Of a DNA stretch of 64,000 nucleotides, positions 42,026-50,641 are shown piece by piece (positions within the stretch are counted from its first letter, which is position 1; each line of letters starts with the position of its first letter). The DNA is from Nonomuraea turcica (GTDB lineage: Bacteria > Actinomycetota > Actinomycetes > Streptosporangiales > Streptosporangiaceae). The notes beneath the pieces were generated by a model that saw only the letters and a list, made by a program, of their open reading frames with translations, made no database searches and was not told the DNA's origin. Location: NCBI RefSeq assembly GCF_030718205.1, contig NZ_JAUZQF010000016.1, positions 248,001 through 312,000 of the forward strand, in the 5' to 3' direction. Position numbers and translations under genes: made by a program.

Positions 42026-42352
42026 CTCGACCAGGCATTTTGGCCTCTGACCTGCGGTTTTCCTGCCGCAGGTCTTTTGCTTGATGGGCCCTGATGAGCA
42101 GCCGAGAGCATCCCTATGCAGCCATAGGACCATGATCCGGGGATATGGTCGGGATGATCTTGATGGTGTTTCCCCAGGTCGTAACGGCTCTGCGGCTCTA
42201 CAGTCGCGTTTGTCATTCGCATCCGGAGGTGCCCTCAGGCACTCGGCCGTCTCAGGCCCCGTTGTGCGGCCCACCAATCGAGAACGCCTCAGCCTTGCCC
42301 GTCTCGCTGCCCCAGCCCCGAGCGGGTGAGGGGTTCTTCACGCCGATGGCAT
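42026..42352. other. no gene seen (left end of AICE)
   Basis: A 327-bp stretch between attL and the first cargo gene. No supported gene. It should include the integrase arm-binding region of attP, but no obvious arm repeats were recognised. Confidence 0.45.
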
Positions 42353-43255
42353 TCATCGCGTGGACTCTGGGGGAATGAGCATCTGGCCCACCTCGATCGC
42401 GTCCCTGACACTCTTCGCGAGGACTTCGCTTGCCGCGACTGCCTGGTAGGTCAGATGCCGCATGCCCTCAACATCGTCGGTACGCGCCAGCAGGTCCCAA
42501 TACTGGTCGTTATCTCCCAACATCTCCTGTGCGAGGAGGGCAGCATCGGCTTCCTGAACGCGCCGGGCGTACTCCTCCACGATGACTACACGCTCCATAG
42601 TCGCGTTAATCGAGCGCCGCAGCGCCGCTTCCTGCGGCGCCAGGACTGCCTCGAATTCGGGTGTTGCCACCACGGCGCGGCGGGCCTCCTGCTGACGCTT
42701 GGCCAGCAGGCTCTGTGTGAGCAGCAGATGGGCGATCTCCCAGATCTCGCGAGGCAGAATGATGTCATTTGCGATGTCATCCAGCAGCTTCAACTGCTTG
42801 ACGCGTGAACCATGAATCGTCCACACGGCTTTCCTGACGCGATCGAGGAGCGTCCTGGCCTTGGGCGTCAGATCGTTTACGACGACGAGTCGGTCACGTA
42901 GCTGCCACAGCTGTGGGTCGGTCCCACCACGCGCACGGAGACGGGGGATGAACCCGTCGATGATGAGGAGTTGTTCCTCCGCAGTCAGCGACGGGTCCAG
43001 CACCATGTCCACCGTGCGCCGGACGTGTTCACGCTCAGCCGCCAACTGACGGGCCGCTTGTTCTCGCCGCATCATGGCGCGATTCCATTCCCGCACGCCG
43101 AAGAACAGGCCTACGCCTACGCCGGTCACAACGAGCAGCCCAAATACGGCGGGGAGGCCGCCGGTACCGGCGACACCGCGCAGTAAGGCCAGGTACGCCC
43201 CTGCGCCCGAGATCACAAGAAGCGATGACCCGCAACCCGAACTCCCCCTGGCCAT
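42353..43255 (-). CDS. hypothetical membrane protein
   Basis: About 300 residues. Two close N-terminal transmembrane helices (about 8-50: SLLVISGAGAYLALLRG, AVFGLLVVTGVGVGLFFGV) precede a long cytoplasmic helical domain rich in Arg and Glu (REQAARQLAAEREHVRRTVD, LRDRLVVVNDLTPKARTLLD). No catalytic motif and no recognised family. The ATG at 43255 with GGGGA upstream is chosen since the transmembrane part begins there. First gene at the attL end and divergent from the toxin operon, so it may be part of that cargo, but no link is proven. Confidence 0.5.
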   Translation of the reverse strand: MARGSSGCGSSLLVISGAGAYLALLRGVAGTGGLPAVFGLLVVTGVGVGLFFGVREWNRAMMRREQAARQLAAEREHVRRTVDMVLDPSLTAEEQLLIIDGFIPRLRARGGTDPQLWQLRDRLVVVNDLTPKARTLLDRVRKAVWTIHGSRVKQLKLLDDIANDIILPREIWEIAHLLLTQSLLAKRQQEARRAVVATPEFEAVLAPQEAALRRSINATMERVVIVEEYARRVQEADAALLAQEMLGDNDQYWDLLARTDDVEGMRHLTYQAVAASEVLAKSVRDAIEVGQMLIPPESTR

Positions 43256-43579
43256 TCGGTCCCCGTTTCGGCAGAAATCACATGATCCGGATGAGGCAGG
43301 AGATGCACAATAGTGCGCAATATCTCCTTTTTGAAGGGGCTCCAATGCCTCAATCAGGTGCGCCGGCTGCGACGCAGCGGTGGCCACTCCCGAGTGCGCC
43401 GATGAGCAGGGCCTGGACAAGCAGGTCCTCACTGTAGCCGCTGCGTGTCGCGGGCTGGCGTCGCACCATCCGACACTTCAGACCAATCCCGGCGATTCGG
43501 TTGCCGCGGTAGGTGAAGCCACGTCCAATGGGCCTCACGTCTTGGTCTCAAACCTGATCGTCGCACCCAAGGAGTCAGT
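43256..43579. other. intergenic region upstream of the toxin operon
   Basis: A 324-bp divergent gap. A minus-strand reading frame (43350-43538) with SGYSEDLLVQALLIGALG looks faintly protein-like but has no clear start signal or homologue I can name. The region should hold the promoters of both neighbouring genes. Confidence 0.4.
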
Positions 43580-43819
43580 ATGACCCGGGAGCAAGTGGAA
43601 CAGGCATTACGCCGAGCCGAGCGACTCACCGATCAAGCCAGGCCCGGTCTCGACCGTGCGGTCGCACTCATGGCGCAGAACATCTGGACCGGCCCGGCTG
43701 CTCAGCGCTTCGCCGACGAACTGACCGCTCAACGCCAAGCCCTGATCGGGGCGTGCGCGGGTGCGGTAGACGAACTCCGGGCCTTGCTAGCCCGTACGCC
43801 GGCCGACAGCCCCGGCTAA
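43580..43819 (+). CDS. WXG100-like small protein preceding a polymorphic toxin
   Basis: A 79-residue, almost wholly helical protein. Two helices flank a W-x-G turn (NIWTGPAAQRFADEL), the hallmark of ESAT-6/WXG100 proteins exported by type VII secretion. It is shorter than the usual 95-100 residues. The ribosome site AAGGAG fits the ATG at 43580. It lies 3 bp before the toxin gene, so it is likely a secretion partner or chaperone for it. No ESX machinery gene is in the window; secretion would rely on a chromosomal system. Confidence 0.65.
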   Translation: MTREQVEQALRRAERLTDQARPGLDRAVALMAQNIWTGPAAQRFADELTAQRQALIGACAGAVDELRALLARTPADSPG

Positions 43820-43822
43820 GCC

Positions 43823-44974
43823 ATGGGCCAGTTGGAGGGCATGGTCCCCGAGGGAGTCCGCAGCCTGAAAGACGCACTGCGCCAGGCTGAATCATCGCTG
43901 GACTCCATCGGCGAGGAATTATGGAACATACTGCGCGGAGCGTGGCTGTTGCCCACCTCGGCCGACACCATCCGCCGCGTAGCGGCCTGGGCTGGAACCC
44001 AGGGCCCTGAGATCAACAAGCGGCTGGTGCTGCTGGAGCGCATGGAGCTGGAGAAGCCGGAGCTCTTCGGCGCAGGCAAGCCACCGATCTCCGTCGACGA
44101 CGCTTACTTCGCCCCCGGAGCGGTCCTGCCCACGACAGGTGGCTTTTGGGACCGTGTCGGCCAGCAGATCCAGGCCACCTTCGACCCGAACCTGAACTCC
44201 GGCGACGGGCTGACAGAAGCCGCCAAGGGCGCGGTGGAGAGCGTGGCCGGCCTGGGGAAGATGGTGATCGACTACTCCCCCAACCGGGCAATCGTCGACT
44301 TCATGGGCTGGCAACGCAGCATGAGCGATCTGGCCCAATCCCTCATCTACGGCGTCCAGAACCCCACCGAGTTCTTCAAGGCGGCATTGGACTGGGATAC
44401 GTGGACGTCCAATCCCGAGCGAGCGTTCGGCCGCCTCATCCCGGACATCGTGGCAGCCATCACCACGGCCGGATCCAGCGGCGCAGTCTCAGGCACCGCC
44501 AAGGCAATGGGAGCCCTGGGCAAGGCAGCCAAGAACGTGATAAACCCCAAGCCGACGGCCGATCTCAAACCCTACGGGCAGCGCTTCGAGCTTAAGGGGA
44601 AGGAGGCGCCACCGTTGTTCCGGGGAGACGGCCGGGCATTGGACCGAATCTTCGAGAACGGTATGACCGCACGCAACCCTGACATGAGCATCGAAGATCA
44701 CCTCTCGGGTGAGAACGGTCTGATCGCCGCCTCGAAGAGCAAGACCGTGTCCAGAGGGTTCGCCATCAGGAACAAGGGATACATCTTTGAGATCGATGAC
44801 CGCGGAAACGGCATGGAAGTGAAGTACGGCCCGGGCTTCAAACACCTCATAGGAGAGCAGGAGGTCGTGTTCAAACGGATCGAACCATCGCAGATCAGAG
44901 GAGCCTGGAAGCCGGGCAAGTACGGGAGCGCCGACGACGCCTGGGTCCCGAACCCTAACTACGTGCCGAGGTGA
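43823..44974 (+). CDS. polymorphic toxin with C-terminal ADP-ribosyltransferase-like domain
   Basis: A 383-residue protein. Residues 1-115 are a helical delivery region following a WXG-like partner. The middle (about 120-240) is a hydrophobic/Gly-Ala segment typical of pre-toxin linkers. The C-terminal 125 residues read like a pierisin/cholera-type ART: LFRGDGR (265-271, NAD-binding Arg), FENGMTARN, ASKSKT (303-308, in place of the S-T-S strand), and GEQEVVFKRI (344-352) with an E-x-E pair, E345 and E347. The gene overlaps a probable immunity gene. Target and secretion route are inferred, not visible. Confidence 0.7.
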   Translation: MGQLEGMVPEGVRSLKDALRQAESSLDSIGEELWNILRGAWLLPTSADTIRRVAAWAGTQGPEINKRLVLLERMELEKPELFGAGKPPISVDDAYFAPGAVLPTTGGFWDRVGQQIQATFDPNLNSGDGLTEAAKGAVESVAGLGKMVIDYSPNRAIVDFMGWQRSMSDLAQSLIYGVQNPTEFFKAALDWDTWTSNPERAFGRLIPDIVAAITTAGSSGAVSGTAKAMGALGKAAKNVINPKPTADLKPYGQRFELKGKEAPPLFRGDGRALDRIFENGMTARNPDMSIEDHLSGENGLIAASKSKTVSRGFAIRNKGYIFEIDDRGNGMEVKYGPGFKHLIGEQEVVFKRIEPSQIRGAWKPGKYGSADDAWVPNPNYVPR

Positions 44975-45381
44975 GCATGCATAATCTCGAGTTGGTCAAT
45001 CTGGCCGACGAATCCCTGCTGCCATGCCAGGTGACGACACATACCGATGGGGAGAGGTACGAGCTACGGCTCAACCGGGCGAATGCCTCGCCTATCGTTA
45101 TCCATTCGTCGATCGACTTCGAAGATGCCTTGAGGCTGCTGAGAACAGAGCTGGAGCAACAGAACTTGCTGCTGCTGTGTAACAGGTTCCGTCGCAATGC
45201 GTTCGTCTCCTCGATGGCACGTCAGATGAGTGACGGCCTGGGGTGCTACCTCGTCGTTGCAGGGGAGCCCGTATCGCCTGAATTGATTACCGAGAGTCTC
45301 GCGCCCGCACCTAGGAAGGATGTCGTCCTCGCCGACGAGGCGAAGAAGTTCATCGATGATTGGATTGCCAGCTTCGATTAG
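44971..45381 (+). CDS. probable immunity protein of the ART-like toxin
   Basis: A 136-residue acidic, soluble protein whose GTG overlaps the toxin stop codon by four bases (GTGAGC). Placement directly after a polymorphic toxin, single domain and small size are the normal signs of an immunity gene. Its codon use is less GC-rich than the neighbouring backbone genes, as is usual for toxin/immunity cargo. No domain recognised. Segments: LADESLLPCQVTTHTDGERY, FEDALRLLRTELEQQNLLLL. Confidence 0.55.
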   Translation: MSMHNLELVNLADESLLPCQVTTHTDGERYELRLNRANASPIVIHSSIDFEDALRLLRTELEQQNLLLLCNRFRRNAFVSSMARQMSDGLGCYLVVAGEPVSPELITESLAPAPRKDVVLADEAKKFIDDWIASFD

Positions 45382-45468
45382 GCGATAGATTCTTTACATT
45401 CATGCATGCATGGGGCTCCAGCGATAGCTGATGTCTTATACATCAGGGCCGGAACTAGAACTTCGACA

Positions 45469-45981
45469 CTACTCGTAGAGCCGATGGCAGGCTTGGTTAC
45501 GAATGCGAAACTCGCGTTGAGAAGGCGGGAACAAGTCGTCGCACTTCGCGCCGATCAATGAGACTGGCCGCTTCCTTGCGTCATCTTTCGGCTCTTGGCT
45601 TCTGGTTGATATCGCCCGATCATTGGGAATCCTGGTCTTCCTGCGCGGTGGCGCGGGGATGTTCTTATGACGCTGGCGCGGCGCAGCCGAAGCCGCTGGT
45701 CGATGACGGTTCTCGGACGATATCGCCTCACGCTTCGCCACTTCAGGACTTGAGCGGGGCATCTCCGTAGGCAGCGCCCGGGATGCGGGCGTGGGCGTCG
45801 ACGGTGGGGTGAGCACGACGGAACGCCCAGCAATGCTCAGGTGAGGCGCCGGTATCGAGTCAGCTTTCGCGTGAGGTGAGGCGCTGTCGGTACCCCACGT
45901 ACTCGACCAAATGCCGAAGCCTACGCACGCCAGGAAGCCTGCGATAAGCGCCGGCCGGATCATGCGATCCCTGTTCCTCAT
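45469..45981 (-). CDS. hypothetical exported/membrane-anchored basic protein
   Basis: About 170 residues. Near the N-terminus is a hydrophobic segment (MIRPALIAGFLACVGFGIWS) that could be a signal anchor. The rest is basic, Pro/Ser/Arg-rich and low in predicted order, with two Cys near the end (IGAKCDDLFP, NQACHRLYE). Lower GC than the neighbouring backbone genes. Start at 45981 chosen with AAAGAG upstream. No known family; it is part of the left cargo. Confidence 0.45.
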   Translation of the reverse strand: MRNRDRMIRPALIAGFLACVGFGIWSSTWGTDSASPHAKADSIPAPHLSIAGRSVVLTPPSTPTPASRALPTEMPRSSPEVAKREAISSENRHRPAASAAPRQRHKNIPAPPRRKTRIPNDRAISTRSQEPKDDARKRPVSLIGAKCDDLFPPSQREFRIRNQACHRLYE

Positions 45982-46235
45982 GGTCGATCTCTTTGGCGGG
46001 GCTGGGGTCGAGTACGTTCGCCAGGTGAGGGAGTCCGACGCAGTGTGGGGCCGAGGCCGAAGCGGCAGGCCGTATGGTGGTCGCCGCAGCGGGCGGAACT
46101 CTTTGGATGACGGGGCAGGGTGGCCGTGGTCTTGGTGCATGCTCCTCCCTTCTCGCTGCGCGTGCATGCCAGCGTGGCGCAGCGTGTCGGCGTTTGGCGG
46201 GAACGACGCGGCATGGTGAGCACCGAGAAGTGAAA

Positions 46236-46258
46236 CGGCCCCGGTCAGACCAGGGCCG
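46236..46258 (-). terminator. hairpin downstream of the integrase gene
   Basis: CGGCCC pairs with GGGCCG, with an inner GGT/ACC pair around CAG. On the minus strand it is followed by TTTCAC. It fits a terminator for the int transcript, with a short T-tract. Confidence 0.5.
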
Positions 46259-46276
46259 AAGGTGGACAAGCGTGAT

Positions 46277-47641
46277 CTATGCATCCAAGGCTTTGTTGAT
46301 CTTGCCATTAATGTGCTCTTGCTGGCCGTCGATGCACTTGGCATAGACGCGCAGCAGGACATCAACACTGTGACCGGCACGCTTGGCTACCTCGGGGGCC
46401 GGGACGCCTGCGTTCAGCCAGAGCGAGACTGCCGCGTGGCGGAGGTCGTACGGCCTGGCGGCCAGCGACGAGGACACTTGCTCCGGCGTGAGCGCGAGCT
46501 TGCGGGCTTCCTGCCAGACGTAGGAGTAGGCCGAGCTGGAATAGGAGCCGCCGGTGCCCGTGCGAAAGATTCTGCCGTCCTTGGCGGTGCCGTACTCGGC
46601 GATGTGCTCGCGGAGCATGGCGACCAGGACGGGCGGGATCGGGATCTCTCGGGTCTCCTTGTCCGCACGGTGCTTCAGGCAGCGCGACTCGTGAGTCTCG
46701 CCGGAGTTGGTCCAGCGCTTCGTTCCCTGAGGCCGGGCCTTCTCCAGGACGATCAGGCCCCAACCCGACTCGGGCAACGTGCAGTTCCTCAGCCGCAGAT
46801 CGGCCGCCTCCTCCGGTCGAAGGGCGGCGTAGTAGATGCAGGCGAACAGCGCCTTGAGCCGAACACCGCGCCTGCGGCCAATCTTGGGGACCGCGTCGAG
46901 GAGCTGCCGGGCCTGCGCCGGGTTGACTACCGTGCGAGGGTCGATGACCGTAGCTGCCTTTGGCGCCGTCCATTTGATCTCGTCCAGCGGGTTGCTGCTG
47001 AACGCTTTCTGCTCTACCGCGTGCTCCAGCAGGTGATGCAGGATGGAACGCTTACGCCGCACCGTGTTCGCCCCCGCTGGAGTCCCGGCGAAGGTGATGG
47101 AGATGGCGTCGAGGGCCGTACGAAGCACGTGCGCCTCCCCCAAGGCCGACAGCGGCAGAGACGCCCTCTCCAGCCAGCTCAACGCCGCAGCTTGAGCCGT
47201 AGTCAGCTCGGCCCGCCTGCTCTCCGGCAGGAGAACGTGAAGCTTGAGGACCTCGCGTAGTTCCTCATCGGCCGGACGGCGCGGTACGTCGGCCACCAGA
47301 GCAGGGATCAGCGTCAACAGCGCGTACGCGTCCGTCTCGCGGGTCCGGGCCGCTGAGGTGTTCCAGCGCCGGAGCACGTAGGCCTGAGCGAACTCCAGGA
47401 ACGACGGCCCGGAAGCCGCAGGCGCGAGCATCGATACCGGCAGGCCGGTGGCGACGTCGAACTCCTCCCCCGCCTTGGTCGCCTGGCGCAGGTCGGCCAT
47501 GAAGGCGTTGGCCAGGCCCTTGGTCCGGAAAGTCTTGGACCTGTCCTTGCCTGCCACTCGCCAGCGCGCGATGTAGGCGGGCGTGCCGCGGTTGGAGCGC
47601 TGTTGGACCTGGCCAATCTGGACGTAGTAGGTGGTGTTCAC
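46277..47641 (-). CDS. int: tyrosine recombinase integrase of the AICE
   Basis: A 454-residue site-specific recombinase for integration into tRNA-Arg. An N-terminal arm-binding part (ARWRVAGKDRSKTFRTKGLA), a core-binding domain (about 60-170), and the catalytic domain with RPEEAADLRL (first Arg), PYDLRHAAVSLWLNAGVPAP (His-x-x-Arg), KRAGHSVDVLLRVYAKCID (His and Tyr nucleophile). All catalytic residues present. Its start overlaps the excisionase gene by four bases. Unlike pSAM2 it is not adjacent to attL but 4.25 kb away because of the cargo insertion. Confidence 0.93.
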   Translation of the reverse strand: MNTTYYVQIGQVQQRSNRGTPAYIARWRVAGKDRSKTFRTKGLANAFMADLRQATKAGEEFDVATGLPVSMLAPAASGPSFLEFAQAYVLRRWNTSAARTRETDAYALLTLIPALVADVPRRPADEELREVLKLHVLLPESRRAELTTAQAAALSWLERASLPLSALGEAHVLRTALDAISITFAGTPAGANTVRRKRSILHHLLEHAVEQKAFSSNPLDEIKWTAPKAATVIDPRTVVNPAQARQLLDAVPKIGRRRGVRLKALFACIYYAALRPEEAADLRLRNCTLPESGWGLIVLEKARPQGTKRWTNSGETHESRCLKHRADKETREIPIPPVLVAMLREHIAEYGTAKDGRIFRTGTGGSYSSSAYSYVWQEARKLALTPEQVSSSLAARPYDLRHAAVSLWLNAGVPAPEVAKRAGHSVDVLLRVYAKCIDGQQEHINGKINKALDA

Positions 47642-47829
47642 GCCGCCTCGCGCCGGGAGTCGAGCCAGGCCATGAGGTCGCTCCGCCAGACGCGGAGTTC
47701 GAGATTAGGCAGTTGAATGCAGACCGGGCCGCGGCCGAGCTCGCGCCAGCGGTAGAAGGTGCGGCGAGATACCCCGCCCAGCTCGGCGAGCACCTGAGCG
47801 ACGGTCAGCAGCTCGTCACAGCGACTCAT
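47638..47829 (-). CDS. xis: excisionase (MerR-like helix-turn-helix)
   Basis: A 63-residue DNA-binding protein: LLTVAQVLAELGGVSRRTFY RWRELGRGPVCIQLPNLELR then VWRSDLMAWLDSR, the usual Xis/helix-turn-helix-17 pattern of AICEs. It overlaps the int start and the repSA stop by four bases each, giving a coupled rep-xis-int operon. It directs excision together with the integrase. Confidence 0.88.
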   Translation of the reverse strand: MSRCDELLTVAQVLAELGGVSRRTFYRWRELGRGPVCIQLPNLELRVWRSDLMAWLDSRREAA

Positions 47830-49208
47830 CGGGCATCACCCGCCATGTCCGGGAGGCGGGTTCCCGCTATTGCTGCGGCGAGGACCTGGTCTCCGAGGCT
47901 GTAGCCCTTGCCTGCGTAGGTCCATTCGCTGATCACGAGGACGGTGTCCTCCTCGAAGAGGGGCAGGCGGCCTGTGGTGATCTCGTGGTCGCGGGCGTGC
48001 TGTTCGCGGGCGGCGCGGAGTTCGCCGAGGGTGGTGGAGTAGTGGCGGGATCGGGTGGAGAAGTGGCCGCGGAAGCCGAGCATGTGGGCCCAATTGGCAA
48101 GGCGGAGTTCGGCCAGGTCCTCGATGGCGGCGAGGCGCAGGCACTCGGCGATCAGGCGTTTGGCGTGCTCACGAAGGTTGAAGGCGTCGAGGTTGTCGAG
48201 GGGGTTGATGCGGCGGTCGAGGGTGCCGACGCATTCGGCCGCTTTCGTGGCGTACTTGGCCACGTATCCCGCGACGGCTTGTTCGGTGAGGTCGCCGTCC
48301 AAGGTGATGGGGCGGATGTCGAGCTGTTGGCCCCACTTGAACAGGCGGGCGGGTTGGTCGTCGATGGCGGGCACAAGGGCGCTGACTACCTGAGCGGCGT
48401 GCCGTACGGCTTGCGTCAGGACATCAGCGGTGGCCCAGGGCGGTGGCGGCGCGGCAGGACCGCCGGGACCGTCGAGGCGGATGACGGCGTGGAAGTGGAC
48501 GACGCCGCGGCGCTGGTATTCGGCGACCTTGGCGAAGGAGACGGTGAGGTGTTCGCGGAGGTCCTTGAGGGTCAGGCCGCCGAGCTTGGCCAGGCGGCGG
48601 CGCAGGCAGTCGGCGAAGCGCTTCCACAGCAGTGGCGCCAGGGCGTTGAACAAGACTGACCCGGTGTAGTCGTAGCAGTCCGGGCACAGCGGTTCGCCGA
48701 GCTGGGGATCGTCGGGGCGGTGCTTGGCCGTGCAGGACATGACGCGGCCGTGTGGGCAGGTTTCGGCGTCGCGGCGGGCGTGGCAGGGCAGGACCTTGCC
48801 GTTTTGCTCGCGTCGGGTGTGGACCGTTCCAAAACTCGGTGCAGTGAGGGTGACGAACAGCGTGGGATGGCCGGTGACGCTCTCGGGCACGCCCTTGCCA
48901 CCGATCAGGCCCGCGCGGATGAGGTGGTAGGTGTCGGCGCGGTAGACCTCGGCGCAGGCCGGGCAGCGGGAGGCGCGGCGGGTCTTGCAGGGCAGGCGAA
49001 GGATTCCGTCAGGTTCGTGGTGGGTGGTGTAGCGGTGTAGGAGTTGGCCGGTGGCGCGGTCGTAGTGTTCGACCTTGCCGCGCAGGTGGATGGGCTGGCG
49101 GCAGCCGCCGGTGGCGCGGATCTGGGCGGCCCACCGGTCGTAGTCCGGGGCGTTCAGTCGGGCGATCAGGCCCGCAAGGGCGTGCGGGTTGCTGGTGCAT
49201 GCAGGCAA
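47826..49208 (-). CDS. repSA: RepSA-type rolling-circle replication initiator
   Basis: A 460-residue initiator. An N-terminal Cys-rich zinc segment (LPCKTRRASRCPACAEVYRA), further Cys pairs (CPHGRVMSC, CPDCYDY), the HUH metal-binding motif in GVVHFHAVIRLDG, and a Tyr-containing downstream stretch (AVAGYVAKYATKAAECVG) consistent with the nicking Tyr. This organisation is that of pSAM2 RepSA, allowing the excised circle to replicate. The double-strand origin should be within or near the gene; it was not localised. Confidence 0.9.
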   Translation of the reverse strand: MPACTSNPHALAGLIARLNAPDYDRWAAQIRATGGCRQPIHLRGKVEHYDRATGQLLHRYTTHHEPDGILRLPCKTRRASRCPACAEVYRADTYHLIRAGLIGGKGVPESVTGHPTLFVTLTAPSFGTVHTRREQNGKVLPCHARRDAETCPHGRVMSCTAKHRPDDPQLGEPLCPDCYDYTGSVLFNALAPLLWKRFADCLRRRLAKLGGLTLKDLREHLTVSFAKVAEYQRRGVVHFHAVIRLDGPGGPAAPPPPWATADVLTQAVRHAAQVVSALVPAIDDQPARLFKWGQQLDIRPITLDGDLTEQAVAGYVAKYATKAAECVGTLDRRINPLDNLDAFNLREHAKRLIAECLRLAAIEDLAELRLANWAHMLGFRGHFSTRSRHYSTTLGELRAAREQHARDHEITTGRLPLFEEDTVLVISEWTYAGKGYSLGDQVLAAAIAGTRLPDMAGDAR

Positions 49209-49303
49209 GATGGAAGCCTCCTTTCACTCGTTCGGGTGAGGGGATGGCCCCCGACCTGGCGTGTGTCTTGGCGGATGTGCGGCCAGGCCGGGGGCGCTGC
49301 GCG

Positions 49304-49417
49304 TTATGCGCCGTGGTTGTCGATGCCGGTGCCGTCGCAGTCGCGGCATTGGTTGCGGTCGTTGTCGAGGCCGGTTCCGGTGCAGGTGCAGCAGCGGTAG
49401 TGGATGATCTCGATCAA
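49304..49417 (-). CDS. 37-residue AICE peptide with CxxCxGxG motif
   Basis: Short conserved-looking gene with the sequence YRCCTCTGTGLDN and RNQCRDCDGTGID, i.e. two CxxC-G-x-G knuckles as in DnaJ zinc centres, likely one zinc ion. It starts with TTG at 49417 preceded by GGAGGTGA. Similar peptides sit between rep and spd genes in other AICEs; their role is unknown. Confidence 0.55.
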   Translation of the reverse strand: MIEIIHYRCCTCTGTGLDNDRNQCRDCDGTGIDNHGA

Positions 49418-49424
49418 GGGCTGT

Positions 49425-49586
49425 TCACCTCCTTGGGCGCGGTGTCGTGGTGAGGTAAATGCGCCAGTGGGATGGCCTGGAGCGGTCGGGATAGAGCCGT
49501 GAGGCACCGGTGACGGTGAAGTTCAGGCGCAGCCGGAACAGAGCGTCGATGACTTCGGCGCGGGTGCCGTCGAGGCGGATGCGCAT
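49425..49586 (-). CDS. 53-residue hypothetical AICE protein
   Basis: The frame MRIRLDGTRAEVIDALFRLR then LNFTVTGASRLYPDRSRPS runs from the ATG at 49586 (ribosome site AGGAG) to a TGA at 49425-49427. It ends 8 bp before the next gene, in a tight series of small genes. Family unknown. Confidence 0.55.
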   Translation of the reverse strand: MRIRLDGTRAEVIDALFRLRLNFTVTGASRLYPDRSRPSHWRIYLTTTPRPRR

Positions 49587-49604
49587 GGTCGTTTCTCCTG
49601 GTGG

Positions 49605-49946
49605 TCAGGTGGCGGGTGCCGGGTCGGGCTCGATGCAGCCGGTGTAGCTCTGTTCGGCGGCGTGGCGGGCGCGGGCAGCGGTCAGTACGGCCACGGCCCG
49701 GTACTCCACCGGCCCGAAGCAGACCGTGGTGGCGTAGTGCCCGTACGGGGAGTCCTCGAAGTCGATGCGGGAGCCGACGTGCGCGGCGATCTGATCGATC
49801 TCGGCGCGCATGTCGGCGTCGCTGTCGTACTCGGGGAAGTGATGGACGACGGCATGAGAGGAGACGGGCACCTCGGGGTGAGCCTCCAGGAAGGCGGCCA
49901 GGTCGAGCAGGCCATTGATGAGGTCAGTGCGGCGGTTGCAGGTCAT
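49605..49946 (-). CDS. hypothetical AICE protein
   Basis: A 113-residue acidic protein, LINGLLDLAAFLEAHPEVPV, DMRAEIDQIAAHVGSRIDFE and SPYGHYATTVCFGPVEYRAV. It resembles small proteins commonly encoded between rep and tra genes of actinomycete elements. No functional motif. Lies in the small-gene series on the minus strand, between SpdB-like and the 53-residue gene. Confidence 0.6.
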   Translation of the reverse strand: MTCNRRTDLINGLLDLAAFLEAHPEVPVSSHAVVHHFPEYDSDADMRAEIDQIAAHVGSRIDFEDSPYGHYATTVCFGPVEYRAVAVLTAARARHAAEQSYTGCIEPDPAPAT

Positions 49947-49966
49947 GGGGTGATCTCCCTTCTGTG

Positions 49967-50629
49967 TTAGGCGGTGCGCACTGTGCGGAGTAGGTCCGAG
50001 GCGAGTTGGTTGGACACGCCCAGGTGGGCGCGCAGGGCGTCGCGGGTGATGGGCTTGCCGTGCTTGGCCTGGTGTTCATCGGCGACACGACGGGCGTAGT
50101 CGACGAGTGCCGGCGCAGGACGGTCCTCCTGTTCGTCCTGGCGGTCGTCCTCGTCCTGCTCGTCGGTGGGGACGAGTTCCGGGACGGCGGACGGGGTCAG
50201 GACGGGTGAGGACGAGACTTCCGGGATCTCCGTTGCCTCGGGGCGGGCGTGAGAGGCGCGGCGTTCGAGCATCGAGACGGCGAGCAGGAAGGCGCCCGCC
50301 GGGGTGGCGGCGGTGATCCAGCCCCAGACGGTTGGGGCGGCTTGGGCGAGGTTGGCGGCCAGCGACAGGACGATTCCGCCGACCAGGACCAGGACGGGCC
50401 ACGAGACGAGGCCGCGCGGTGCTCTGCCGGTTTTCTTGTCGCGTTGGCGTTCGCGGGCGGCCATGACGCAGGTCAGGTCGATGCAGACGGCGATGGCCCA
50501 GGACATCCAGCCGGTCTGGCCGTGCTCGGCGGCGGTGTCGCGGATGTGGGTGAACGATCCGGCACCGGCGATGATGACCAGGACGAGAACCGGGCCGGTG
50601 TCGAGCAGCCAGCAGGCCAAGCGTCGCAT
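49967..50629 (-). CDS. DUF2637 / SpdB-like spread protein
   Basis: A 220-residue protein. Four transmembrane helices in residues 5-125 (LLDTGPVLVLVIIAGAGSFT, WAIAVCIDLTCVMAARERQR, VSWPVLVLVGGIVLSLAANL, GAFLLAVSML) match DUF2637. A disordered acidic stretch follows (PTDEQDEDDRQDEQEDR) and then a C-terminal helix-turn-helix-like domain (GKPITRDALRAHLGVSNQLA). Spd proteins help spread conjugated DNA through the recipient mycelium. It precedes the translocase gene's 3' end by 12 bp. Confidence 0.75.
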   Translation of the reverse strand: MRRLACWLLDTGPVLVLVIIAGAGSFTHIRDTAAEHGQTGWMSWAIAVCIDLTCVMAARERQRDKKTGRAPRGLVSWPVLVLVGGIVLSLAANLAQAAPTVWGWITAATPAGAFLLAVSMLERRASHARPEATEIPEVSSSPVLTPSAVPELVPTDEQDEDDRQDEQEDRPAPALVDYARRVADEHQAKHGKPITRDALRAHLGVSNQLASDLLRTVRTA

Positions 50630-50641
50630 CGTCCTCTCCCT

